From: Spartobacteria bacterium
GTDB taxonomy: Bacteria > Verrucomicrobiota > Verrucomicrobiia > Chthoniobacterales > UBA10450
Assembly (NCBI GenBank): GCA_003134785.1
Contig: PLCN01000018.1
Span: 116,774 to 180,773, forward strand
Direction: 5' to 3'
DNA: 64,000 bases
The notes under the pieces are model-generated. The model did no database searches, had not been told where the DNA came from, and worked only from the letters and a program-made list of their open reading frames with translations. Both the position numbers and the translations under genes were made by a program. This document shows positions 16,788-25,616 of the stretch, piece after piece; position 1 is the stretch's first letter; the number at the start of each line of letters is the position of its first letter.

Positions 16788-19172
16788 ATGGTAAACATCG
16801 ATCCGTCCAACCCGCCTAACGAGTTCCCGGACATCGTCGGCCCTCACCCGGTCAACCCGATCCTCGCCCGATTCCGTCCCTTCATTCCGCCTGGCGCGCG
16901 ACTGCGCGAGCTGACGCCGGTGCCGCTCATCATTGGCACGCTGCTCGGAATGGTCTTCGGCGCGTCCTCGCTTTACCTCGTGCTCAAAGTCGGGCTAACG
17001 GTGAGTGCGTCCATTCCTGTCGCAGTCATCTCGATCACCATCTTCCGCCTTCTTTCCAAGCTCGGCCTGCAGGATTCGACTATCCTCGAGAACAACATCG
17101 TGCAGACCGCGGGCTCAGCCGGCGAATCAATCGCCTTCGGTCTCGGCGTGACCATGCCTGCGATCATGATTCTCGGGTTCGATCTGGAGATCACGCGCGT
17201 CATGCTCGTCGCAACCCTCGGCGGACTGATTGGAATTCTGATGATGATTCCGCTGCGCCGCGCGCTCATCGTGCAGCAACACGGTTACTTGAAGTATCCG
17301 GAAGGCACAGCGTGCGCCGAAGTGTTGAAGGCCGCTGCCTCGCCGGAATCGCGCGATGCCGCGCATGCCGGCGATGCCGTGGCGCGCGCCGCGGCGGACG
17401 AAGCGGTCAGCGGCGGCAAGATCATCATCGGCGGCTTCGCGATCGGCTTTATCTACTACGGCCTGCTGCAGATCTTCAAAATCATGAAGGAAATCCCGGA
17501 GAAAGTTTTCGGGAAACCATTCGGAGGCGCCTCCATTTCGATCGAGAACAATCCTGCCCTCATCGGTGTCGGTTACATCATCGGTCCGCGCATCTCGGCG
17601 CTCATGATGGGCGGCGGCGTCTTGTCCTACCTGGTCCTCATTCCGGCGATCAAATATTTCGGGTCCGCCGGAACGCTGCCGCTCGCGCCGGAAACTGCGC
17701 ATAGCATCGCCGACATGTCGGTCGAGCAAATTCAGAAGGGCTACATTCTGTACATCGGCGCCGGGGCGGTCGCTGCAGCCGGCATTATCAGCCTCTTTCG
17801 CTCCATCCCGCTTATCTGGCATGGATTGAAAGGCGGGCTCGCGGACCTGCGCAGCACCGGTGTCGTCCGCGAAGACGTGCCGCGGACCGACCAGGACCTC
17901 TCGATGAAATGGGTCGTCGGCGGAGTCATCGCCTTGCTCATCGTCATCATGATCTCGCCGCAATTGAATCTGCGATTTAACTTGTTAGGCGCGGTCCTCA
18001 TCGTCGCGTTCGGTTTCCTTTTCGTGACCGTTTCGTCGCGCCTGACCGGCGAAGTCGGCTCATCGTCGTGTCCGACGTCGGGCATGATGATCGCGACGTT
18101 GTTGCTGACGTGTCTCATCTTTCTCCTCATCGGTTGGACTGCGCCGCCCTACTTTGTCACCGCGCTGTCGATCGGTGGCATCGTCTGCATCGCGTCGTCG
18201 AACGGCGGAACAATTTCGCAGGACCTAAAGACCGGTTTCCTTGTCGGCTCGACGCCAAAGTCTCAACAGATCGCGATCCTAATCGGTACGCTCGCGTCCG
18301 CTATCATCCTCGGGCCGATCCTGATGAAGCTGAATCAATCCGGCACCGTTTACGTTCCTGTCGCCGGCAACAAGGATTTCGCCTTCCCTTCCAGCTATCA
18401 TGCCGATCCCACCGATTACCTGAAGGCCGACAACGGCCAGCCGAAACGCGAACACTTGTCCGGCGCGCAAGCGAGCGCCGATCCCAACGAGTATTTCGTT
18501 TACCACAAAACGAACACCGACAACGGACCGGCCGGTCGTTATCTCGTGAACAACGATGGCGTGCCGGTTTACCTCGCCGATCCCGGCATCAACGGCGTCT
18601 ACGACAAGCGGCCCGACGGGTCGAGTGTGCAAAAATTCACCGCGCCGAAAGCCACGCTCGTCTCCTACATCATCAAGGGAATCCTGGGCGGACAACTGCC
18701 GTGGGGCTTGGTCTTATTAGGCGTTTTCATCGCGATCGTGCTCGAGCTTTCCGGAGTTTCCGCGCTCGCCTTCGCGGTCGGCGTTTATCTTCCAATCTCG
18801 ACCTCCGCCCCTATCTATGTGGGCGGAATGGTCCGCTGGCTCGTGGACAGGTACACCCGGCGCAAACATGCCGGCGTGAAGCTCACCGAAGATCAGCTGG
18901 TAGCTGAAGGCGACAAGAGCAACGGCGTCCTCCTCGCATCGGGCTACATCGCCGGGGGCACGCTGGCCGGCGTGATCTTCGCATTCCTAGCCATCCCAAT
19001 GAAAGCCCGGCTCGATGCCTTCGAAAAATGGGCCAGCGCGCATAATCCATTTTTTGACGGGTCCAATTCCGATCTCCTTTCGCTCCTTCCGTTCGCGCTT
19101 CTCTGCCTCATGCTCTATCTGGTGGGTCACGATGTCGTATTCGCCCCAAAGTCGAAACGGACGGGAACCTAA
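16788..19172 (+). CDS. OPT-family transporter with large soluble insertion
   Basis: This 794-residue protein is a second OPT transporter. It shares the LYLVLKVGLTVSASIPVAVI, ENNIVQTAGSAGESIAFG and LKYPEGTACAEVLKAA motifs with its upstream neighbour. It differs by a soluble, aspartate- and asparagine-rich insertion of about 100 residues (about 520-625: YVPVAGNKDFAFPSSYHADP, then NGVYDKRPDGSS) between membrane segments, probably on the periplasmic face. The two genes are 33 bases apart and likely co-transcribed. Whether they form a heteromer or carry different substrates cannot be told. The start codon follows TTCCA with only a weak ribosome site. Confidence 0.9.
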   Translation: MVNIDPSNPPNEFPDIVGPHPVNPILARFRPFIPPGARLRELTPVPLIIGTLLGMVFGASSLYLVLKVGLTVSASIPVAVISITIFRLLSKLGLQDSTILENNIVQTAGSAGESIAFGLGVTMPAIMILGFDLEITRVMLVATLGGLIGILMMIPLRRALIVQQHGYLKYPEGTACAEVLKAAASPESRDAAHAGDAVARAAADEAVSGGKIIIGGFAIGFIYYGLLQIFKIMKEIPEKVFGKPFGGASISIENNPALIGVGYIIGPRISALMMGGGVLSYLVLIPAIKYFGSAGTLPLAPETAHSIADMSVEQIQKGYILYIGAGAVAAAGIISLFRSIPLIWHGLKGGLADLRSTGVVREDVPRTDQDLSMKWVVGGVIALLIVIMISPQLNLRFNLLGAVLIVAFGFLFVTVSSRLTGEVGSSSCPTSGMMIATLLLTCLIFLLIGWTAPPYFVTALSIGGIVCIASSNGGTISQDLKTGFLVGSTPKSQQIAILIGTLASAIILGPILMKLNQSGTVYVPVAGNKDFAFPSSYHADPTDYLKADNGQPKREHLSGAQASADPNEYFVYHKTNTDNGPAGRYLVNNDGVPVYLADPGINGVYDKRPDGSSVQKFTAPKATLVSYIIKGILGGQLPWGLVLLGVFIAIVLELSGVSALAFAVGVYLPISTSAPIYVGGMVRWLVDRYTRRKHAGVKLTEDQLVAEGDKSNGVLLASGYIAGGTLAGVIFAFLAIPMKARLDAFEKWASAHNPFFDGSNSDLLSLLPFALLCLMLYLVGHDVVFAPKSKRTGT

Positions 19173-19182
19173 CGAATCTGAA

Positions 19183-19202
19183 GGACGCCCTCCGTGGCGT
19201 CC
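19183..19202. terminator. GC-rich hairpin after the OPT genes
   Basis: GGACGCC and GGCGTCC pair in a seven-base-pair stem with a six-base loop, 11 bases after the OPT stop. No run of T follows, so intrinsic termination is uncertain. It may instead be part of a dispersed palindromic repeat. Confidence 0.4.
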
Positions 19203-19384
19203 CGGGGCCGCAACTTTAGCGGCGGCGCTCTGTCACCCACGGGGCGGTTTCTTCCGTGGGGCCACGGGCCGATGGCAGCAAGAATTGTCTTGTCTGCCTG
19301 GACGGAATCCCTACGCTCAACTGTAACTCGAACAGAGCGACCTTGGTTTTTACCTCGCTTTGCACCGCGCTCCACCTCCAACGC

Positions 19385-21634
19385 ATGCGCTCTCTCTCCT
19401 TCTCAGCTCGCCTGCTCGTCGCGGTGATTGTCGTTTTGTTCGTGAACGCCTTGATCGTGCTTGGCTTGATCGCAATCGGCATCCTGGGCTTCGGCACGCT
19501 CAACGTCGGCACCTTTGTCGCCCTCGGCCTTTTGCTCGGCGTTGCCCTTGTCGTTGCCGTTGGATTGCTAGGCCCCGGACCAATCAATCTCGGATTGATC
19601 ATCGTCGGCGCTCTCCTCGCCGTGACCCTTTTCATTGCGGGCTTCCTCAACCAGGGTCCACCTGATCTAGGCCTGCTTGTCCTTGGCCTTTTGGTGGCCG
19701 TTGGCACCTTGATGGCCATTGGCCTCTTCGGCTCCGGCCCAATTAACACTGGTTTAATCGCGCTCGGCCTTCCGATCCTCTTGGTCCTTAGCCTGGTCGC
19801 ATGGGGCCTGGGATTTATTCCGCTAGGTCTCGTCCTGGTTAGCATCTCGATCCTCGGCTTGATCGGAGATTTTGTAGCTCTCTTATGGCTCATTCTTCAA
19901 GTGCATCGCCTCCCGTTGCCTCTGCTTGGCTTGGAAGGATTGACTAGCATCCCCGGAGTTCCGTTTCACATCGGAGAGCTGCCCGATACCATTTTGAAGC
20001 TGGTTGAAAGGTCACAACAGATCCAGCCGGCCAAGGACGCCCTTTCGACCAACTTCACTCTTGATGCGGGCACCGCGAATGAGGTGACGGCGACCGGCTC
20101 TACCTTCATGTATGGCGCGGGTCAATCTCGCTCTCTGAACTTGCCCGAGCAATTCGCCATGGGCTGGACCGCCTTTGACAGTATCGACCAACGCGCGGCG
20201 CCATTGTTGCCGGCATGGTCCGCCTCTCTCACCGACGCCTACACCGCCACGGCTCTCTTCTGGCCGACGATCGCAAAGTATAACCTCGCTTTCAACCTGG
20301 CCCCGCTCGAAAAAGTATCGGCGGCGCGAGCCGACCAATTCAGAACTCCGCTCGATGGATACTGGACCACGCAGATGGATTATCTGCTGGAGGCGGGCCG
20401 CCTTTACGTCATTGACATGACCATCTTCAGCAAGGTGGCCTCGCCGGATACCGCGCTGCCCAGATTCGCTCCTTCCACTCTTACCTTCCTGGAATTCGAG
20501 CCCTTCCAAAAGACCTTCACGCCCTTTCTGATTCAGGTTTCCAACGGCGTCCTCACCCGGCACTTCACTAATACTCCCGCCACTGCCTCCACCTGGCTCT
20601 ATGCGTTACAGGCGGCCAAAGCCTCACTCACGGTGTCGGGAATTTGGCTCGGGCATGTCTACCATTTTCATATGGTCACCGCGGCGATGCAGATGACCAT
20701 GTTCCAAAGCTTGCGTCCGTCGCATCCGGTGCGTCAATTGTTCGGACGGCAGTCCCAATACTTGATCGGTTTCGACGAGTTCCTGCTCCTGGACTGGGCC
20801 ATAGGTCCGCCTACTTCCATCACGAACAGCGGCGATTTTCTTCGCCTGATGGATACTTATGCCGCCGGCCGGACATTTTTTGCTGACGACTCGATCAATA
20901 CTTTGAGCGCGCTAGGTCTGAAGGTGGATGACTTCACCACGCTGCCACCAGGGGACCCCAATCGCGTTGAGTGGGACCTATATCCGGTGGCTCGCTACCT
21001 TCTCGCTCTCTGGAGCGCCACTTCCACTTATGCCGGCTCCGTTATCGCAGCTAACTACCCGGAGGATCGGAGTGTGATTGACGACGCGCCCTTGCAGCGT
21101 TGGATCAAAGCCTCAGGGCATCCGTACCGGGGTAATGTGCGAGGGCTTCCCGACATGAACTCAAAGAGAGCGCTCACAAGCGTGCTCACCAGCCTGATCT
21201 ACCGGGTCACCGCACACGGCGCCAGCCGAATGGAGCAGGCTGCTAACCCCGCGTTAACTTTCATGTCCAACTTTCCTCCCTGCCTCGAAGATTCCAGGAT
21301 ACCCGATCCCAATAGTTTCCTTACCACCCGTGAACTCCTGGCCTTCATGCCGAAAACCGGGACGATGGGTGAAATGGCAACCTTCCTTTTCACCTTTATC
21401 TACTCGCCTCCTTATATCCCATTCATTCCCCTCGGAGGAATTGAAGCCGAGCTGCCCTACCGAGGCCCCGCAAGAGTTGCGTGCAATAATGCCCTCATCC
21501 AATACCGGCGCGATCTGCAAACTTTCATGGAATTCTACGCGACCGATTCGAATTTCCAAAACTTCCCGGCCCAGATGGATTTCCAGGTTACCCAGGCGCA
21601 GCTCCACCAATGGGAGTTAAACATCGAAACCTGA
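19385..21634 (+). CDS. Lipoxygenase-like protein with N-terminal membrane domain
   Basis: Residues 1-165 of about 749 are a run of hydrophobic, glycine- and leucine-rich helices (LLVAVIVVLFVNALIVLGLI and similar). Residues from about 180 resemble the catalytic domain of lipoxygenases: IWLGHVYHFHMVTAAMQM gives the HxxxxH pair (His424, His429), followed by RPSHPVRQLF and later LTSLIYRVTAHGASRMEQAA with His611. The residue four after His611 is Arg, not the usual Asn, and the chain ends in Thr, not Ile, so the metal site is unusual. Lipoxygenases add oxygen to polyunsaturated fatty acids. The ATG at 19385 is chosen over 19256 because the upstream part lies in repeat-like DNA. Confidence 0.7.
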   Translation: MRSLSFSARLLVAVIVVLFVNALIVLGLIAIGILGFGTLNVGTFVALGLLLGVALVVAVGLLGPGPINLGLIIVGALLAVTLFIAGFLNQGPPDLGLLVLGLLVAVGTLMAIGLFGSGPINTGLIALGLPILLVLSLVAWGLGFIPLGLVLVSISILGLIGDFVALLWLILQVHRLPLPLLGLEGLTSIPGVPFHIGELPDTILKLVERSQQIQPAKDALSTNFTLDAGTANEVTATGSTFMYGAGQSRSLNLPEQFAMGWTAFDSIDQRAAPLLPAWSASLTDAYTATALFWPTIAKYNLAFNLAPLEKVSAARADQFRTPLDGYWTTQMDYLLEAGRLYVIDMTIFSKVASPDTALPRFAPSTLTFLEFEPFQKTFTPFLIQVSNGVLTRHFTNTPATASTWLYALQAAKASLTVSGIWLGHVYHFHMVTAAMQMTMFQSLRPSHPVRQLFGRQSQYLIGFDEFLLLDWAIGPPTSITNSGDFLRLMDTYAAGRTFFADDSINTLSALGLKVDDFTTLPPGDPNRVEWDLYPVARYLLALWSATSTYAGSVIAANYPEDRSVIDDAPLQRWIKASGHPYRGNVRGLPDMNSKRALTSVLTSLIYRVTAHGASRMEQAANPALTFMSNFPPCLEDSRIPDPNSFLTTRELLAFMPKTGTMGEMATFLFTFIYSPPYIPFIPLGGIEAELPYRGPARVACNNALIQYRRDLQTFMEFYATDSNFQNFPAQMDFQVTQAQLHQWELNIET

Positions 21635-21662
21635 ACGGTAAGCTATTAATTATGATTGAACC

Positions 21663-21950
21663 ATGAGTGACAGAAGCCTAATACGCCGGTCGCCTAACAG
21701 TCTTATTCTTGTTATTGCGCTCGCCTTCGCCCTGCTTACCACTGTTGCCGGTGTGCTGTTGCTCCTGGGTTCGGCGCTCCGGCACTCCAATTGGTCCGTC
21801 GACAGAATGGCGGTCACACCGGACCCGGAGTCCGACTCGGTGCTCCACTTGCCGGTCGTCGTTTTGATCGCGGCGATTTGTTTACTTGTGCTCCCTCTGA
21901 TCTGGCGCTATCGCCAGCGCATCAGGAAAGCCATCTCACCTGAATTGTAG
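21663..21950 (+). CDS. Small membrane protein with two spans
   Basis: This 95-residue protein has two hydrophobic segments (about 14-37, LILVIALAFALLTTVAGVLL, and 63-82, LPVVVLIAAICLLVLPLIW) and a basic tail. The segment between them (HSNWSVDRMAVTPDPESDSV) would face the periplasm or the cytoplasm. It starts 28 bases after the lipoxygenase-like gene, so the two are probably in one transcript and may work together. No family is recognised. Confidence 0.6.
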   Translation: MSDRSLIRRSPNSLILVIALAFALLTTVAGVLLLLGSALRHSNWSVDRMAVTPDPESDSVLHLPVVVLIAAICLLVLPLIWRYRQRIRKAISPEL

Positions 21951-22037
21951 TCCCCCAGTGTCGTCTGCACCGAGGCGATTTGAAGGTCGTGTTAACTCGC
22001 GCTGGTGATTACGCGCAGATCTGCGAGTGTTATCGAT

Positions 22038-22163
22038 ATGGGCGATAAATCACCGAAGACAAAAAATAAGCAGGCGGCACAGAAACAAGCGAAGACCAAC
22101 GCCGCGGCCAAACAAAAGAATGACAGCAAGGCTGCAAAGCAAACGGTGAAGCCGAAGAGGTAG
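22038..22163 (+). CDS. Very small lysine-rich protein
   Basis: A 41-residue frame begins ATG GGC GAT AAA and encodes MGDKSPKTKNKQAAQKQAK followed by more Lys, Ala and Gln residues, ending PKR. The composition (about one third lysine or arginine, no aromatic residues) and the opening MGDKSPK match a type of tiny basic protein that I recall from several environmental phyla. It is probably disordered and may bind nucleic acid; the function is unknown. It is short enough to be missed by gene callers. An imperfect palindrome TTACGCGCAGATCTGCGAG lies just upstream. Confidence 0.6.
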   Translation: MGDKSPKTKNKQAAQKQAKTNAAAKQKNDSKAAKQTVKPKR

Positions 22164-22225
22164 GCCGACCCTCTAGTCAGGCGTAGTGCTTGCCGCCTTG
22201 GGCAAGGCCACGCGCCGGGTTTGGT

Positions 22226-22759
22226 CTACAAAGCCTCAAAGGTCGCGAACAAAGGCGCCAAATCGATCACTGCATTCGCAGCCGCCTTCAAGGCGCTTCC
22301 CAAATTCTGCGCGACCGAGGCCACTTCTACGCGAATACCCTTTCGCCGCAGTTGCGAAGCCAGATAAGAGAAGTCGGCATCGCCCGTCACGAGGATGACA
22401 ACCTCGGGCTGCATTTCGGCAGATAGCTCTGCGGCATCGATGGCCATCATAACGTCCACGTTGGCCTTGTAGTGGCCTTCTTCGGTCGGCGAACCGTCCT
22501 TCGTTACCACCAGGAATCCATTGGACCGCAGCCAATGAACGAACTTGTTCTTCTTATCCCGCTCGTCCTGCCAGACCGGAATCGCAGGAGGCAACCCGGC
22601 ATAAACCACCATTTCGATCAGCTTCCGCCCTGTCTTGGCGCCGGTCAGAAAATCGCGGAGCTTCTGCCAATCGAGGCCGCGTCCCTGGGCTCGAACTGAG
22701 CTGACTACATTCGACTCATCCACCAACACCAACACTCGTTCCCCTTCATTCCTCCTCAT
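22226..22759 (-). CDS. NYN-domain (LabA/PIN-like) putative RNase
   Basis: This 177-residue protein matches the NYN fold. VLVLVDESNVVSSVRA at residues 9-24 carries the first acidic residue and asparagine, KANVDVMMAIDAAEL around 98-112 the central aspartates, and VVILVTGDADFSYLASQLRR around 120-139 the GDxDF motif. These acidic residues bind a divalent metal in PIN-like nucleases. The protein is likely a single-domain RNase in the LabA/DUF88 group. Its start overlaps the stop of the DUF3303 gene by four bases, so the two are made together. The substrate is unknown. Confidence 0.85.
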   Translation of the reverse strand: MRRNEGERVLVLVDESNVVSSVRAQGRGLDWQKLRDFLTGAKTGRKLIEMVVYAGLPPAIPVWQDERDKKNKFVHWLRSNGFLVVTKDGSPTEEGHYKANVDVMMAIDAAELSAEMQPEVVILVTGDADFSYLASQLRRKGIRVEVASVAQNLGSALKAAANAVIDLAPLFATFEAL

Positions 22760-23286
22760 CCTTCGTCTCTTGTCTCCTCGCCATCGCCGGCAGGCTTCCC
22801 GTCGTCGTCTTCGGAAACCGGATTCTCCTTCGCCTCCAACTTGCGGAGTCGCTTTTCTTCCTTCTTTGCTTTCTTCGCCAGGTCCTTCCGGCGTTTTTCC
22901 CCCTGATAATTTGGTTTAGCCAATTCGTAATCCTCTCTTAGTGGGTTTTCTTGTGGTATCGTCCCGAGACCAATCGCGGTCGGGCGAGTAGCATACGGCG
23001 CTTCCCCACAATCCCAACTGGGATTAATCTTTATCCTGCAGATTTGGTTTTTCGCCCAGCTCGACAACTTCATTGCGACCAGATCCTTCCAATGCTCGAA
23101 CCACTTCTCAAAGAGAGATGGGTCGCCCGTTTCCATTAGCTGAAAGCATCTGTCGCCATCCTTTTCCAACCAGCTGTTCACATAAGCGAGACCGTCCGGC
23201 AACATTCTTCCCTTTTGATGAAAGCGTTCATAGACCTTCTCTTTGCAGCCCGGAAGGAAACGCTCAATTACCATGTAGGATTTCAT
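22756..23286 (-). CDS. DUF3303 protein fused to a lysine-rich tail
   Basis: Residues 1-72 of 176 match DUF3303: MKSYMVIERFLPGCKEKVYE, GRMLPDGLAYVNSWLEKDGD and RCFQLMETGDPSLFEKWFEH. Residues about 75-115 (from KNQICRIKINPSWDCGEAPY) look unlike either neighbour module and read like translated spacer. Residues 115-150 (KPNYQGEKRRKDLAKKAKKE) resemble a widespread tiny basic protein family that is normally encoded alone. The protein may therefore be a fusion of two small genes. It lies upstream of the NYN gene, overlapping by four bases. Function unknown. Confidence 0.75.
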   Translation of the reverse strand: MKSYMVIERFLPGCKEKVYERFHQKGRMLPDGLAYVNSWLEKDGDRCFQLMETGDPSLFEKWFEHWKDLVAMKLSSWAKNQICRIKINPSWDCGEAPYATRPTAIGLGTIPQENPLREDYELAKPNYQGEKRRKDLAKKAKKEEKRLRKLEAKENPVSEDDDGKPAGDGEETRDEG

Positions 23287-23304
23287 CAGGCGTTTCCTGG
23301 ACGA

Positions 23305-23982
23305 TCAAGAGACCGTCTCGAGACTAGGCGGCGGGCGGGACGCCGAAATGCGCGTCATAGCTTTCGTAACCGTAATATCCTCCAACATGGCGTCCAACGC
23401 AGCTACCAACGGAGGCAGCCTGGCAAAGCCTGAGAACACGGCCCGATCGCCGATCTCACTGTCGATGACAAAGGTTGGTCGCTGGGTGACTTTCAGCGCG
23501 TGAAACTCGGCGGTGCTTGCTCGGACTCGTCCTTCTATTTCTGGAGAACGCGCGCGCGCGCGTAGTTTCGTTTGGTCGAGTTCACCAGCTTGTGCGCCGA
23601 TCTCGGCAGCAACCTGCCATTCGTCGGCTGGCTTGACCTCGCGCAACACCGCCGTGGCCAGCGCTAGCCTCACCCGATCATCCGTTACTCCGAGATCCCT
23701 GGCCGCTTCCGCGACTATGTTCCGCACAGGATATTCCGCCGCCCCGGGCTGGAGCCACTCCGTGTTTAACATGAAAGGAAGGCGCATGATCGTTCCGCTC
23801 CGGCGATAAAACCACGCTAATTGCTCTCGTGAAGTCGGAAGGCCCGCTGCATCCATCAGCGCGATCTTCCAATCAAAATCAACGCGTCCAGCGTAATGAT
23901 CCTTGAGGGCAGCCCAGGCAGGCTCCGCCAGAAAACACCAGGAGGAGGCGACATCGAGGTAGTAAGTAATCTTGAGCTGCAT
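23305..23982 (-). CDS. DsbA/FrnE-like thioredoxin-fold protein
   Basis: This 225-residue protein begins LKITYYLDVASSWCFLAEPA, the first strand and helix of the DSBA-like family (KEGG 2-hydroxychromene isomerase and FrnE type). The usual CxxC is reduced to a single Cys (SSWC). The family cis-proline region appears late as VTQRPTFVIDSEIG. There is no signal peptide, so it works in the cytoplasm. A glutathione- or thiol-linked isomerase or transferase role is possible, but the substrate is unknown. It ends 19 bases upstream of the DUF3303 gene on the same strand and could share its transcript. Confidence 0.75.
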   Translation of the reverse strand: MQLKITYYLDVASSWCFLAEPAWAALKDHYAGRVDFDWKIALMDAAGLPTSREQLAWFYRRSGTIMRLPFMLNTEWLQPGAAEYPVRNIVAEAARDLGVTDDRVRLALATAVLREVKPADEWQVAAEIGAQAGELDQTKLRARARSPEIEGRVRASTAEFHALKVTQRPTFVIDSEIGDRAVFSGFARLPPLVAALDAMLEDITVTKAMTRISASRPPPSLETVS

Positions 23983-24196
23983 GGCTGAGAGATCAAAATA
24001 AACGACACGATCCTGTTTGTTAGGTATCCATCAGTTTGCCTGTTGGCGCCGGGCTCGCGTTGCTACGTCGCCGGGTACGACGTTCCCGTCGCCGGACGAG
24101 CAACATGCGAATGATAAATTCACGCCGTTGTTTGTGACCACGGTGTTAAGAGAACGATTGTTCATTGCCTGCTTTGATTACGCCAGGAGATCCTGG

Positions 24197-24682
24197 TTAC
24201 TCTTCTCCCTCGTAATAATCAGCCTCGTTTCCTTTTACGATCGCCTCCTCCGGACCTCCCCATGGGACCGCCCACTTGCCACTGTCCGGGTAGTAACAGG
24301 AATCTCCGCGGGGGTTATCTGCGATAACGTAGTAAACAAAATCTTCTTCTCCGGAGTTACTGAGCTGGTGCGCTTCACCTGGCCCGAACAAGAACGCATC
24401 ACCGGCACTTACCTCGGTGGTTCCATCCTTGTCTCGGACAGCTCCGCGCCCTGAAAGCACCAGGTAAAGCTCCGACTCCGCGCCATGCGAGTGATAGGGA
24501 CAATAGGCCTTGCCCTTCGGGATCCGGCTCATCGCCAGATCAAACGGATGCCGCTTGGCCAGATCGAGCGACTCACGATCGCGGCCCAGCGCGATCGACA
24601 CGTCCTTCACGAACTTATGGTATTTTTCTTTCGGCGATTTCCGCTCCGTCTCTTTTACATCCTTCAGATTAACCTTGCGCAT
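24197..24682 (-). CDS. Cupin-domain protein
   Basis: This 161-residue protein holds a single cupin barrel. Motif 1 is CPYHSHGAESELYLVLSGRG, with the two His and Glu that bind metal; motif 2 is SAGDAFLFGPGEAHQLSN, with the late His. The N-terminal 50 residues are charged. Such proteins bind sugars or small acids, or act as isomerases or dioxygenases; the substrate is not evident. It stands alone, with gaps on both sides. The 214 bases between this gene and the DsbA-like gene hold nothing recognised. Confidence 0.85.
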   Translation of the reverse strand: MRKVNLKDVKETERKSPKEKYHKFVKDVSIALGRDRESLDLAKRHPFDLAMSRIPKGKAYCPYHSHGAESELYLVLSGRGAVRDKDGTTEVSAGDAFLFGPGEAHQLSNSGEEDFVYYVIADNPRGDSCYYPDSGKWAVPWGGPEEAIVKGNEADYYEGEE

Positions 24683-24749
24683 ACCGTGATGCTAATGACG
24701 GGAGGCGGGCAGAACGAGGAAAATTCGACGGTGCCGGCAGATCACTCCC

Positions 24750-25415
24750 TCACCCTTCCTGCCGCAGGAAAGCCGGCAACCGCCGGACGCCGCGACGGGC
24801 CAGAAAGGCGACCACCACGATGCCAGGAACCGCGTACCCGCCGAACAACCTTAGGTCGGCTTGAAAATCGGCGCCGCCGCGATGCATGATCGTTAGAAGA
24901 ACCGTCGCCATGACAGCAACCGCAAGGTGTGCGACCGAGCGCCGCCAATCGCTGAGGCGACCCTCTTCATCCGGATCGCCCCGGCGTTGTCTGAGGCCTC
25001 GGATGCGCAGAAAGGAAAGTGTGGTCAGGATAAGAGCCAGATCGCCGAGATAAAGTGAAAACGGCACCAACTGCTGCATCTCGAATCGGAGAAAGGTTTG
25101 CACCGCGTAGGGTAGGATCGCGATCCCGAAGAGGAAGACGAAGTTTACTACCATATCTGGCGTTCGGACGACGAAGTGGTGTCGGAAGATCCGGTGGTGT
25201 TCCAACCAGAACCGGCAGATCAAAGCAAAGGTGATGATAACTGTCAGCCAGCGCTTTGGGTCCAGGATTTCTTCGACTCGTGACGGGACATCCAGCCGCA
25301 GAGCAATGAGCGATAGGCTAAAGCCAAAGACGAGATCGCCGAAGGCCTCCAGCCGCGACGTGAGCCGGTCGTCTCCTGCTTTTGTTGGTTCAGGAAGCAC
25401 TCGCATATCCTGCAC
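24750..25415 (-). CDS. TMEM175-family (DUF1211) putative ion channel
   Basis: The 221-residue protein has a first helix with RLEAFGDLVFGFSLSLIALR, matching the R..AF.D.vFa...TLL signature of bacterial TMEM175 (DUF1211) proteins. It has about five or six membrane spans and a charged loop (RGLRQRRGDPDEEGRLSD). Characterised bacterial TMEM175 proteins form tetrameric potassium-conducting channels. Here the canonical Ile-Thr of the filter is replaced by Ser-Leu, so selectivity may differ. The gene lies alone. Confidence 0.75.
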   Translation of the reverse strand: MQDMRVLPEPTKAGDDRLTSRLEAFGDLVFGFSLSLIALRLDVPSRVEEILDPKRWLTVIITFALICRFWLEHHRIFRHHFVVRTPDMVVNFVFLFGIAILPYAVQTFLRFEMQQLVPFSLYLGDLALILTTLSFLRIRGLRQRRGDPDEEGRLSDWRRSVAHLAVAVMATVLLTIMHRGGADFQADLRLFGGYAVPGIVVVAFLARRGVRRLPAFLRQEG

Positions 25416-25556
25416 CGAAACACACCGCGCGCATCAAGAACAAACCGACACCGTGTGATCGAAGTCTCCGATCGGGTAATGCGCCTGTGCGCGAGTCAGC
25501 GAACAGAGATCAGGGGTCGGCTCGGTCGGAGGTTTGGAAACCGCCGCTCATCTCCG

Positions 25557-25581
25557 CGTTCCCAAGTGCAACTTGGGAACG
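25557..25581. repeat. GTTCCCAAG palindrome
   Basis: CGTTCCCAAG and CTTGGGAACG form a perfect ten-base stem with a five-base loop (TGCAA). A near-identical palindrome lies at 32938-32962, so this is a dispersed element. It falls in the gap between two minus-strand genes. Confidence 0.7.
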
Positions 25582-25616
25582 AGGTGAAAGAAGTTGCCGG
25601 GGCTTACGAGCGCAAG

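Noticed and set aside
24017..24454. 145-codon frame on the plus strand
   Set aside because: Mostly antisense to the cupin gene; no family match.
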